Below, piece after piece: positions 1 through 5,522 of a stretch of 5,522 nt of DNA; within the stretch, counting starts at the first letter, position 1, and the number at the start of each line of letters is the position of its first letter. This stretch comes from CAZDHT01 sp964505325 (lineage in GTDB: Bacteria > Planctomycetota > PUPC01). Made by a program: the position numbers and the translations under genes. The stretch is taken from positions 1 to 5,522 of the forward strand of contig CAZDHT010000313.1 of assembly GCA_964505325.1 (NCBI GenBank), written 5' to 3'. A model generated the notes under the pieces. The model searched no databases and had not been told where the DNA came from. It saw only the letters and a program-made list of their open reading frames with translations.

Positions 1-98
1 CGCCGCCCGCGGGATGGAAGATCAGAACCAGCTTGCCCACCGCCGACAGGTTCGGAACGCGCTGGTTGTACTGCCACTTGCTCGCCTCGGTCTTGAAG
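1..98 (-). repeat. Near-identical 3' module segment shared by copies D and C
   Basis: Bases 1-98 match 2337-2434 at an offset of 2336 with five mismatches (at 56, 66, 72, 84 and 90). Bases 1-55 are identical and run to the window edge, so the block may extend further. Four of the five differences change an amino acid. Further into the gene the two copies diverge more. Confidence 0.85.
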
Positions 99-460
99 GT
101 CGCCGCGTCCAGCCGGAACATCACGTGATCGCTCACGCCGGGACACACGGTGACCACCGGGCTCTCGGCATACTTCCAGCCGGGAAGCGTCAGCAGCGCC
201 AGCGACAGGCCGCAATCGCCGCCGGCCTTGTTGTCGACGTCTATCACAACGGCCGCTTGCTTCGACAGGTCCGCCGGCCTCGCCGTCCGACGGCCGAGCA
301 CGATCTTCTTCTTCGGCCCCAGGGCGAACGCCGCCGCCATCGCCTGGTCCTTCGAGCCGGCCTTCGGCGTGACCCGCGTGACCTTGGCCGGGTCGCTCTC
401 GGTCGCGTCCAGGCGCCACGAAAGCGCGCTGTCGAAACTGTCGAGCACCGTGATCTTCAT
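1..460 (-). CDS. Beta-sandwich module of copy D, frameshifted from its signal peptide and cut by the window edge
   Basis: From an ATG at 460 the frame reads MKITVLDSFDSALSWRLDAT and stays open to base 1, so the C-terminus lies outside. It carries every landmark of the module in order: VLDSFD, SDPAKV, KKKIVLGRR, DLSKQA, an invariant Cys (GGDCGLSLALLT), LPGWKYAESP, a Pro-Gly turn, FRLD, SKWQYNQRVPNLSAV and GKLVLIFHPAGG. It is closest to copy C, and the last visible 55 nt are identical to C. As it stands, it would make a cytoplasmic module without export signal unless the frame is restored upstream, so the gene may be a pseudogene. The same ATG aligns with a Met inside copy C (AGMEVSVLDSF), which suggests it is an internal residue of the ancestral protein and not an original start. 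No new ribosome site is evident before 460. Confidence 0.7.
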   Translation of the reverse strand, partial: MKITVLDSFDSALSWRLDATESDPAKVTRVTPKAGSKDQAMAAAFALGPKKKIVLGRRTARPADLSKQAAVVIDVDNKAGGDCGLSLALLTLPGWKYAESPVVTVCPGVSDHVMFRLDAATFKTEASKWQYNQRVPNLSAVGKLVLIFHPAGG

Positions 461-564
461 CGCCGCGACGGCGGCCGCTTCCGCTCCAGCCGGACGGCCT
501 CGCTCACGCAGCCGACCGATCCGATCAGCAGCACGACCACACACAGCCAGCCGAGTCTACGCAT
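457..564 (-). CDS. Lipoprotein signal-peptide ORF of copy D, separated by frameshift
   Basis: This short reading frame of 35 codons encodes MRRLGWLCVVVLLIGSVGC followed by VSEAVRLERKR, then runs into TGA at 459-457. It has a GAGGG ribosome site 8 nt before the ATG. The part after the lipobox Cys19 resembles copy C (CVSEAVRLER versus CVSEQVRMQR), so it is the proper 5' end of a third lipoprotein. In copy C this segment continues straight into the module, but here the module is in another frame. The TGA overlaps the ATG of the module ORF as ATGA, so translation could in principle restart. I read the pair as one gene broken by a one-base deletion, or by a sequence error, rather than as two designed genes. 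Confidence 0.6.
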   Translation of the reverse strand: MRRLGWLCVVVLLIGSVGCVSEAVRLERKRPPSRR

Positions 565-572
565 TGCCTGGT

Positions 573-577
573 CCCTC
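573..577 (-). promoter_or_regulatory. Ribosome binding site of copy D leader
   Basis: GAGGG with an 8-nt spacer precedes the ATG at 564. It is weaker than the AGGAGG sites of the junction repeats. It supports the signal-peptide ATG as the original start of copy D. Confidence 0.5.
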
Positions 578-582
578 GTGTT

Positions 583-599
583 CGGCGGGGTTCCCGCCG
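583..599 (-). other. GC-rich hairpin in the gap before copy D
   Basis: A perfect 7-bp inverted repeat (cggcggg / cccgccg) with a 3-nt loop lies in the 80-nt gap (565-644), a few bases upstream of the GAGGG site. No T-run follows on either strand, so it is not a typical rho-independent terminator. It could affect initiation at copy D or be chance in GC-rich DNA. Confidence 0.3.
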
Positions 600-644
600 G
601 CCGGATCACTGTTGGCTAGATAGTAACCGCGCGCGGTGGCCAGA

Positions 645-2252
645 TCAATGGTTCGGCGGCCCGAGTTTGATCTCGGCCATCGCCGGCAGGTCCACGAAGT
701 GCGCGATCATCTTCGCCCGGCGGCCCTTCTTGTGCAACTCCAGCTTGCCCGGATAGAACAACACGCGGAACGCCCCCGCCCACGCCTCCACCGAATCCCC
801 GGTCATGCTGTCCTTCACGGGGTACTTCCCGTCCACCCGCTCGGCCCGGCTCGGAACGTCGTGCTTCCGCTTGAGCGTCACGAACGCCCGCGAGACCGGC
901 TTGCCGTCGTCGTCCGTCCACGTGCAGCGCATTCTGTCGCTGCCGAACGTCGCCTCGACCCTCCGTGCGGCGATCACGGGGTACGCGCCTGCGGGCAGTC
1001 GGAACAGCTCTTCGACCGCGCGGTCGAACTCGGCCTGCCGCTCCTTGCCCAGTCGCCTGAGCGCGCGCACGCGGTCGTTGAACGGTTTCCATATCTGGTC
1101 GCGGCGGTTCAGCACCTTCTGCTGCTCCGCCTCGTGCCGCCGGAGCCGCGCCAGCCGCTCGTCGGGGTCCTTCAGGTCCACCAGCTCGAGCAGCGTCTTG
1201 CAGATCTTGACCCGCGACTCGGCGCCGGGCACGCGCTTCTGGAACCCCGCCAGCCGATCAGGGCTGTAAGGCTGCTTCAAGAACTGGATGGCGGCGTTCG
1301 AAAGACTCACTTGGTGCTCCGCCTCCCTCGACGCCTCCTTGCTTTGTCGGAGGATATCCTCGTGCTCCCGGCCGGCCTCGAGGCTCCGCGCGATCAGCGC
1401 CCCCAGCCCCTCGACGCCCGGCTCCGCCAACTCGACCTTCGCCAGCCCATCGAGATCGACCAGCTCCTTCAGGATCCGCGCCGGCACGCCGGGGCCCAGC
1501 CACTCCTTCTTCCTCGGGGCGAACGACAACGCGGCCGGGCCGGCCCACCCCGTGGCGCCTCGCCACTGGCCCGGATAGACCCACGGCTTCCCCTTCACCG
1601 GCGCCGCCTCCTTGGGCAGGTGGTGCTCCTTCGCGAACCGCACGCTGACCGACGCCACGTCCCGGCCGGCCGCGTCCTTCCACCGGCACTTCACGCTCGC
1701 CGTGACGAAGGTGGCGGACACGTCGACCGCCTTGATCTCCGGATGCTCCTTCAGTTGCGCTCGAAAGAACGGCGCCATCGCCCGCCGCAGGCGGTGCTCG
1801 TCGGAACGGTGCTTCGCCCGCAGCGCGGACCGGCGCTGCGTGAACGGGGCTGTGATCTTCTCGCGGTCCGCGAGGGCCTGTTCGTTCCGCTTGCGCCAAT
1901 GGGCGACCTGGTCGGCGCGGGCCTTGGGGTCCGCGATGCTCTCCCACTCGACCCAGCGCATCGTCCGCGCCAGATCCGCCTCGGCCCGCTCCAGGTCTGC
2001 CTTGTGCTCAGCGGCCGCCTCCGGGCGCGGCGGACGCTCCAGCGCGCCGATCACGTTCCCCAGGAACTCCAAGCGGCGCCTCTCCGCCCGGGTATTCTTG
2101 TATGCCTCGGCCTGGATCGCCTTGATCTCTTCGTGCAGGCGGAAGCTCTCCGCCACCCACTCCCCGACCGTCGCCGCCCGCGCGGATGCCGCCGCGCCTA
2201 GAAGGAGGACGAGGGCGATGCATGCCAAGACAACACAGGTCGTCCTACGCAT
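645..2252 (-). CDS. Secreted two-repeat protein of unknown family
   Basis: I do not recognise the family. The product is 535 residues from the ATG at 2252, which has AGGAGG 9 nt upstream. An ATG at 2273 is in frame but overlaps the upstream stop. The signal peptide starts with the same residues as copy B (MRRTTCVVLACIALVL) but ends in LLGAAASARA without a lipobox Cys, so cleavage by signal peptidase I and a soluble exported product are likely. The mature part is an internal duplication, residues about 28-278 and 282-534. Each unit has a long charged, probably helical and coiled-coil part, followed by a beta-rich part with a shared pattern: VKCRWKDAAGRDV in unit 1 (Cys189) and MRCTWTDDDGKPV in unit 2 (Cys443), each followed by HxLP or HDVP. 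Each unit closes with a similar segment (LKELVDLDGLAKVEL and IAHFVDLPAMAEIKL). Position after copy C suggests co-translation. A structural or scaffold role is a guess. Confidence 0.84.
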   Translation of the reverse strand: MRRTTCVVLACIALVLLLGAAASARAATVGEWVAESFRLHEEIKAIQAEAYKNTRAERRRLEFLGNVIGALERPPRPEAAAEHKADLERAEADLARTMRWVEWESIADPKARADQVAHWRKRNEQALADREKITAPFTQRRSALRAKHRSDEHRLRRAMAPFFRAQLKEHPEIKAVDVSATFVTASVKCRWKDAAGRDVASVSVRFAKEHHLPKEAAPVKGKPWVYPGQWRGATGWAGPAALSFAPRKKEWLGPGVPARILKELVDLDGLAKVELAEPGVEGLGALIARSLEAGREHEDILRQSKEASREAEHQVSLSNAAIQFLKQPYSPDRLAGFQKRVPGAESRVKICKTLLELVDLKDPDERLARLRRHEAEQQKVLNRRDQIWKPFNDRVRALRRLGKERQAEFDRAVEELFRLPAGAYPVIAARRVEATFGSDRMRCTWTDDDGKPVSRAFVTLKRKHDVPSRAERVDGKYPVKDSMTGDSVEAWAGAFRVLFYPGKLELHKKGRRAKMIAHFVDLPAMAEIKLGPPNH

Positions 2253-2340
2253 ATCTCCGGGCCTCCTAATCATTGGGTTGCGGTTCTGGGATCAGCTTCA
2301 GCTTCGCCCGGCGAAGGTTGTCGACTTGCACGCTCCCGCC
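2215..2340 (-). repeat. Junction repeat, copy 1 (end of C to signal peptide of the two-repeat gene)
   Basis: This segment matches 3740-3865 at a constant offset of 1525 with about eight mismatches. Bases 2230-2288 (59 nt) are identical to 3755-3813. It covers the last codons of the module (to QPND), the TAG stop, the 13-nt gap with its ribosome site and the first codons of the next signal peptide. Identity across non-coding and synonymous sites points to recent duplication or conversion. Confidence 0.9.
2262..2267 (-). promoter_or_regulatory. Ribosome binding site of the two-repeat protein, overlapping the upstream stop
   Basis: AGGAGG lies 9 nt before the ATG at 2252 and overlaps the TAG stop (2268-2266) of copy C. 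It has exactly the geometry of the site before copy B, because both lie inside the same duplicated junction. Confidence 0.75.
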
Positions 2341-2940
2341 GCCCGCGGGATGGAAGATCAGAACCAGCTTGCCCACCGCCGACAGGTTCGGGACGCGCTG
2401 GCTGTACCGCCACTTGCTCTCCTCGCTCTTGAAGTTCGGCAGGTCGAGCCGGAAGCCGACGTTCGGATTCTCGCCGGGCCAGACGACCTCCTTCGGGCTT
2501 TCGCAGTATTTCCAGCCCGGCATCGTCAGCAGGCCCAGTGAGACGGGGCAGCGCCCGGCCAGCCCGCTGCGCACGTCCACCACGAGCAGGCCCTCCTTCG
2601 AGAGGTCGCTCGGCGGGGTCAGGCGGCAACCGATGACGATCTTTTTTTTCTCGCCCAGCTTGAACTTGATGTCCATTGCGCGGTCCTTCGCGCCGGCCTT
2701 TGGCTCGGTCTGCCCGACCTCGGCCGGATCGCTCTGGCCCGCGTCGAGCCGCCATGCCAGCGTGCCGTCGAAGCTGTCGAGCACACTGACCTCCATGCCC
2801 GCGAGCGACTCCGAACGTTGGCGCTCGACCCGTTCACGTTCCCGCTGCATCCGCACCTGTTCGCTCACACAGCCGACGTGCAGCAGGACCAGCGAAGCCA
2901 ACACCACAACGATCAGACTGATACGACCGATCCTATCCAT
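2266..2940 (-). CDS. Putative lipoprotein with beta-sandwich module (copy C)
   Basis: This is a predicted envelope lipoprotein of 224 residues. The start at 2940 is supported by GGAGG 8 nt upstream and by an immediate signal peptide (MDRIGRISLIVVVLASLVLL) ending in HVGC, so Cys24 would be lipidated. A longer in-frame start at 3030 would put 30 polar residues before the signal peptide and is rejected. After the Cys comes a charged Arg/Glu-rich helix (RMQRERERVERQRS), like the linker before the module in the DUF4159 protein, then the module from about residue 50: VSVLDSFDG, KKKIVIG, DLSKEG, TMPGWKY, FRLDLPNFKSEESKW, QRVPNLSAVGKLVLIFHP, and an end in PEPQPND. It follows gene B by 111 nt, and the next gene starts 13 nt after its stop. 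It is most similar to copy D. Surface or periplasmic binding is inferred only from the fold-like pattern. Confidence 0.86.
   Translation of the reverse strand: MDRIGRISLIVVVLASLVLLHVGCVSEQVRMQRERERVERQRSESLAGMEVSVLDSFDGTLAWRLDAGQSDPAEVGQTEPKAGAKDRAMDIKFKLGEKKKIVIGCRLTPPSDLSKEGLLVVDVRSGLAGRCPVSLGLLTMPGWKYCESPKEVVWPGENPNVGFRLDLPNFKSEESKWRYSQRVPNLSAVGKLVLIFHPAGGGSVQVDNLRRAKLKLIPEPQPND
2337..2434 (-). repeat. Near-identical 3' module segment, copy in C
   Basis: This is the partner of 1-98. It directly adjoins, and overlaps by four bases, the junction repeat at 2215-2340, so the 3' part of copy C is a mosaic that resembles D on one side and the DUF4159 gene on the other. Confidence 0.85.
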
Positions 2941-2948
2941 GCTCTGCC

Positions 2949-2953
2949 CCTCC
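2949..2953 (-). promoter_or_regulatory. Ribosome binding site of copy C
   Basis: GGAGG followed by an 8-nt spacer precedes the ATG at 2940. This decides the start in favour of the signal-peptide Met over the upstream in-frame ATG at 3030. Confidence 0.65.
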
Positions 2954-3051
2954 AACTTGTCACGGTTCGCTTCCGTCGTCAGTTCACACGTCCCTGGGCG
3001 AGCGTCGCACACGCTGTGCCCAACAGCCACGGCCTGCTGTCCGGGCTTTGG

Positions 3052-3777
3052 CTACTTCGGGAACACGACCTTCGCCAGGCGCAGGTTGTTGACCTGGATC
3101 CGCCCGTCGACGATGGGGTAGATCAGCAGGAGCACCTTCTGCACCCCCGACAGGTCGCCGGCGGGCCGGCTGTACTCCCATTTGCTCTCCTCGCTCTTGA
3201 ACTTCGGCACGTCGAGCCGAAACACGACCGCGCTGTTCACCCCGGGCCGGACATACACCGGCGGGCCTTCCACGTACCTCTTGCCGGACATCGCCATCAG
3301 CCCCACCGCCATCAGGCAGCCCACCGGCAGCTTGCTGTCGATGTCCAGCAGGATCGCGTTGTACTTCGACAAGTCGTTCGGTTCTTTCAGGTCGCGGCCG
3401 ACGACAACCTTCTTCGTCTCGCCGAGCTTGTATTGGATGTCCATCACCAGGTCCTTCTCGCCGCTCTTATGCGGCATCGCCTTGACCGCGGCCTCATCGC
3501 CCCAGTCCTCCTGGCGCGCCCACAGAAACTCCTTGTCGAAGTTGTCGAGGATGGTTGCCTCGACGTTGTCGAGGACGGTTGCCTCGACGGCCGGCGGCTT
3601 CGGGCGCGGCGTGGGCTGCACCGGGATGCTCGGAGCCTTCTTGATCTCGGGCGGCTGCTTGGCGGTGGTGAACAGCTTGCCGGCCTCCGGCCCTTCGCGG
3701 ACTACGGGGCCGTTGCAGCCGGTGTGGACGAGAACGAGCGCGATGCACGCCAAAACAACACAGGTCGTCCTACGCAT
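3052..3777 (-). CDS. Putative lipoprotein with beta-sandwich module (copy B)
   Basis: This is a predicted envelope lipoprotein of 241 residues. The start at 3777 is chosen because AGGAGG lies 9 nt upstream and a signal peptide (MRRTTCVVLACIALVL) begins there. An in-frame ATG at 3798 would add seven residues but overlaps the upstream stop and lacks such a ribosome site. The hydrophobic core ends in VHTGC, a plausible but atypical lipobox with His at -3, which would make Cys21 the lipidated residue. A Pro-rich spacer (about residues 40-66) leads to a tandem VEATVLDN/VEATILDN repeat and then the module: FDKEFLWARQEDWGD, KKVVVGRDL, DLSKYNAILLDI, VFRLD, FKSEESKWEY, LLLIYPI and NNLRLAK. It is closest to the module of the upstream DUF4159 protein (FLWA and DWGD shared). 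It ends in FPK and lacks the QPND tail. Ligand and function are not recognised. Confidence 0.85.
   Translation of the reverse strand: MRRTTCVVLACIALVLVHTGCNGPVVREGPEAGKLFTTAKQPPEIKKAPSIPVQPTPRPKPPAVEATVLDNVEATILDNFDKEFLWARQEDWGDEAAVKAMPHKSGEKDLVMDIQYKLGETKKVVVGRDLKEPNDLSKYNAILLDIDSKLPVGCLMAVGLMAMSGKRYVEGPPVYVRPGVNSAVVFRLDVPKFKSEESKWEYSRPAGDLSGVQKVLLLIYPIVDGRIQVNNLRLAKVVFPK
3541..3588 (-). repeat. Tandem 24-nt duplication inside copy B
   Basis: Two adjacent 24-nt units (3541-3564 and 3565-3588) differ at one base (3552 versus 3576). They encode VEATILDN and VEATVLDN at the start of the module and keep the reading frame. None of the other three module copies has this repeat, so it arose in copy B. 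Confidence 0.9.
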
Positions 3778-3865
3778 ATCTCCGGGCCTCCTAATCATTG
3801 GGTTGCGGTTCTGCGATCAGCTTCAGCTTCGCCAGGCGAACGTTGTCGATTTGGATGCTCCCGCC
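3740..3865 (-). repeat. Junction repeat, copy 2 (end of the DUF4159 gene to signal peptide of B)
   Basis: This is the partner of 2215-2340. It joins the 3' end of the DUF4159 gene to the signal peptide of copy B with the same stop codon, spacing and ribosome site. Downstream of the signal peptide the two genes differ entirely: copy B continues to a lipobox, the other to an AxA-type cleavage site. Confidence 0.9.
3787..3792 (-). promoter_or_regulatory. Ribosome binding site of copy B, overlapping the upstream stop
   Basis: AGGAGG lies 9 nt before the ATG at 3777 and shares bases with the TAG stop (3793-3791) of the DUF4159 gene. The arrangement fixes the start of copy B and favours translational coupling of the two genes. 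Confidence 0.75.
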
Positions 3866-5522
3866 GCGGATGGGGTAGATGAGCAATACGACCCTGCGGA
3901 CCGCGGACAGGTTCGCGACACGCTGGTTGTACTTCCACTGGCCCTCTTCGGACTTGAAGTTCGGCTGGTCGAGCCGGAACACGACCTTCGGGTTCTTGCC
4001 GGGGCGGATGTACCGGGGCGGGGCCTCGAAGTACTTCCAGCCCGGCATGGTCACCACGCCGACGGAAACGCGGCAGCCCGCGGACAGCTTGCTGGTCACA
4101 TCGACCATCAGCGCGTTGTGTTTCGAAAAATCCTTCTGCTCAAGCAGGTCGCGACCGACGGCGATCTTCTTCTTGTCGCCGAGCACAAACCGGATGGACA
4201 TCTGCACGTTCTTCCCGCCGGCGCGGATCGGCGCGACCTCCGCCGCGTCGCCCCAGTCCTTCTCAAGAGCCCACAGGAATTCCTCATCGAAGTCCTCGAG
4301 GACCGAGATTTCCGCGGCCTCGACCGCCGCGCGCTGGTGGCGCTCCACGCGCTCCGCGTTCCTCCGCACCTCCTGCGCGATGTAGTCGACGTTCGCTGCG
4401 CCCGCCCCGGCCGGGTCGAGCCGGCTTCGCAGGAAGTACAGGGCGATGTTGATGCCCATCTGGACGGAGCCTTCCTGCATGTCGCGCGGCGACAGGTCCG
4501 TCAGCGAGGGCATCAGCGGCGCGGTGTTCGGATCGATCTCCAGGCCGTCGCCGTAATCGTTGCGTGTGTAGATGATCGCCGTGCGGCGGCCGACCTTCAC
4601 CCCTTCCAGGTAGTCGCACCGATACTTGTCACCCGGCGGGACCTTGTAGCCCTTGAACCCCCTGGTGAGGTCGTAGCACGAGCTGAACACATTGTGGTCC
4701 GACGGCAGCTTCACGATCCGGCCGGCCGGCAGCAGCCGCTTGATCTCGCGGCGAACGGCGCGGTCGAACGTCGGGTCCAACTCCTGGGTGCTGTCGTTGA
4801 TCCACAGCGACCCGCCGGCCCGGATGTACCGCCGCAGGGCGGCAAGCTCCGCGGCGGTCAGGCGGAAGTCCTTGTGTCCGGAGATGAAGACGAACGGCTG
4901 TCTGAGCAGCTTGGGGTCGGTGATGTCGATGGTCCGGTGTTCGGTGCTGAGCAGGATTCCGACGCGCCGCTCGAGCTGGTAGGCGAGGTTGGGCATGGCG
5001 GTCTTGTCGCAATCCCAGTCGCCGGAGTACCGGGCCAGCGCGAACGGTACGCTGCCGCCGGCGCGCTTCCTCACCGTGTCCAGGCCGGACGGGCGGGTGA
5101 TCTGCGTCCGCGTCGGCGGAAGGTTGACGTCTCCAATGGGGCCTCGTCGGATCTCGGTCCGCGCCGTTCGGGTCGGTGTAATGCTCACGGGGGCGAGTTC
5201 GGGCGAAACCACGTCGGCGCGCGGGGCGGCCCTTAGGCGGTGTTCGAGCTGCGACGTGTGCACCGGCGCGGCGCCGCGCTCCGGCCCCCTCTCCAACTCC
5301 CGCCGGGCGACGGGCGCGCCGATGGCGGATGTGGGCTCATCGAGGGGCACCGAAAGTGGAACGCGCGGCGGGGCCCCGGTGACGGCCGCAAGAAGCAGCT
5401 CGCCCCGGTCCAGCCGGGTGTCGAGGTCTTTGGTCACCGGTGCGTTGCTGGCGGACGTGACGGGCGAGCCGGGGCCGGACAACGTCACCGGCGCCTTGAC
5501 ATCCGCGCCGCCGGTCCCGGTG
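3791..5522 (-). CDS. DUF4159 protein with C-terminal beta-sandwich module (partial, N-terminus outside window)
   Basis: The frame is open to the window edge, so the true start is not visible. A GTG at 5488 is the furthest in-window start candidate, and residues are counted from it. Residues 1-140 are Pro/Thr/Arg/Ala-rich and look like a disordered linker. Residues about 147-355 match DUF4159: RYSGDWD, PNLAYQLE, a PFVFISGHKDF strand, LRRYIRAGGSLWINDS, LPSDHNVF, AIIYTRNDYGDG and a final MGINIALYF. Recalled family knowledge places DUF4159 near the class I glutamine amidotransferase-like folds; I see no catalytic triad, and its role is unknown. Residues 360-392 form a charged linker (VRRNAERVERHQR). 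Residues 393-565 are the beta-sandwich-like module, with LEDFDEEFLW, GWKY, FRLD, FKSEE, IDNVRL and a QPND end. It is the first gene of the visible run and sits 13 nt before the next. The DUF4159 call is strong; function and localisation are not known. Confidence 0.9.
   Translation of the reverse strand, partial: TGTGGADVKAPVTLSGPGSPVTSASNAPVTKDLDTRLDRGELLLAAVTGAPPRVPLSVPLDEPTSAIGAPVARRELERGPERGAAPVHTSQLEHRLRAAPRADVVSPELAPVSITPTRTARTEIRRGPIGDVNLPPTRTQITRPSGLDTVRKRAGGSVPFALARYSGDWDCDKTAMPNLAYQLERRVGILLSTEHRTIDITDPKLLRQPFVFISGHKDFRLTAAELAALRRYIRAGGSLWINDSTQELDPTFDRAVRREIKRLLPAGRIVKLPSDHNVFSSCYDLTRGFKGYKVPPGDKYRCDYLEGVKVGRRTAIIYTRNDYGDGLEIDPNTAPLMPSLTDLSPRDMQEGSVQMGINIALYFLRSRLDPAGAGAANVDYIAQEVRRNAERVERHQRAAVEAAEISVLEDFDEEFLWALEKDWGDAAEVAPIRAGGKNVQMSIRFVLGDKKKIAVGRDLLEQKDFSKHNALMVDVTSKLSAGCRVSVGVVTMPGWKYFEAPPRYIRPGKNPKVVFRLDQPNFKSEEGQWKYNQRVANLSAVRRVVLLIYPIRGGSIQIDNVRLAKLKLIAEPQPND

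Noticed and set aside
636..2201. Long plus-strand open frame opposite the two-repeat gene
   Set aside because: Its product is rich in Arg, Leu, Pro and His with no domain pattern. It mirrors the minus-strand gene that has a signal peptide, ribosome site and internal repeat, as is common in GC-rich DNA.
2640..2651. Run of eight A in the coding strand of copy C, containing A AAA AAG in the phase of a -1 slippery site
   Set aside because: It encodes the KKK found in the other copies by AAG codons, and the zero frame continues normally to the QPND end. The -1 frame yields only an Arg/Gly/Pro-rich shadow, and I saw no clear downstream stimulatory structure.
2941..3030. N-terminal extension of copy C from an ATG at 3030
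   Set aside because: It would place 30 polar residues before a signal peptide that has its own GGAGG site.
2941..3051. Possible promoter or terminator in the 111-nt gap between B and C
   Set aside because: Only a weak 5-bp inverted repeat at 3001-3015 and no T-run or convincing -35/-10 pair were seen, so nothing is annotated beyond the ribosome site.
3778..3798. Seven-residue extension (MIRRPGD) of copy B, also possible at 2253-2273 for the two-repeat gene
   Set aside because: The ATG overlaps the upstream stop and the extension is itself the AGGAGG region translated. The inner ATG has ideal spacing.
3182..5236. Plus-strand open frame of 684 codons
   Set aside because: It runs antisense through gene B, the A-B junction and most of the DUF4159 gene. 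The minus strand has recognisable domains; the plus-strand product does not.

Overview
The window is GC-rich and codes on one strand only, the minus strand. It holds five consecutive genes for exported or surface proteins. A DUF4159 protein, lipoprotein-type leaders and expanded secreted beta-sandwich modules suggest a Planctomycetota-like bacterium. This is inferred from style only, since no marker gene is present.

Layout in transcription order, from high to low coordinates. (A) 5522-3791: a DUF4159 protein, cut at its N-terminus by the window edge. A Pro/Thr/Arg-rich stretch leads into DUF4159, then a charged linker and a C-terminal module of about 170 residues that ends in QPND. (B) 3777-3052: a short lipoprotein with the same module, starting 13 nt after A. 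(C) 2940-2266: a second lipoprotein with the module, also ending in QPND, after a 111-nt gap. (E) 2252-645: a secreted protein of 535 residues built from two diverged copies of one unit of about 250 residues, starting 13 nt after C. (D) 564-1: a third lipoprotein with the module, after an 80-nt gap. D carries a frameshift between its signal peptide and its module, and its 3' end lies outside the window.

The module occurs four times. By shared residues A pairs with B and C pairs with D. It looks like a beta-sandwich (galactose-binding or CBM-like) domain, but no ligand can be read from the sequence. The tight A-B and C-E junctions, with a Shine-Dalgarno sequence built on the upstream stop codon, suggest co-translated pairs. 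The two junctions are near-identical DNA repeats, and a further near-identical block links the 3' parts of C and D. The locus therefore seems to have grown by recent segmental duplication or gene conversion.

A reasonable but unproven reading is a family of envelope proteins that display one binding module in several forms: fused to DUF4159, lipid-anchored, and next to a soluble exported partner. I see no tRNA, rRNA, CRISPR array, transposase, clear promoter or rho-independent terminator.
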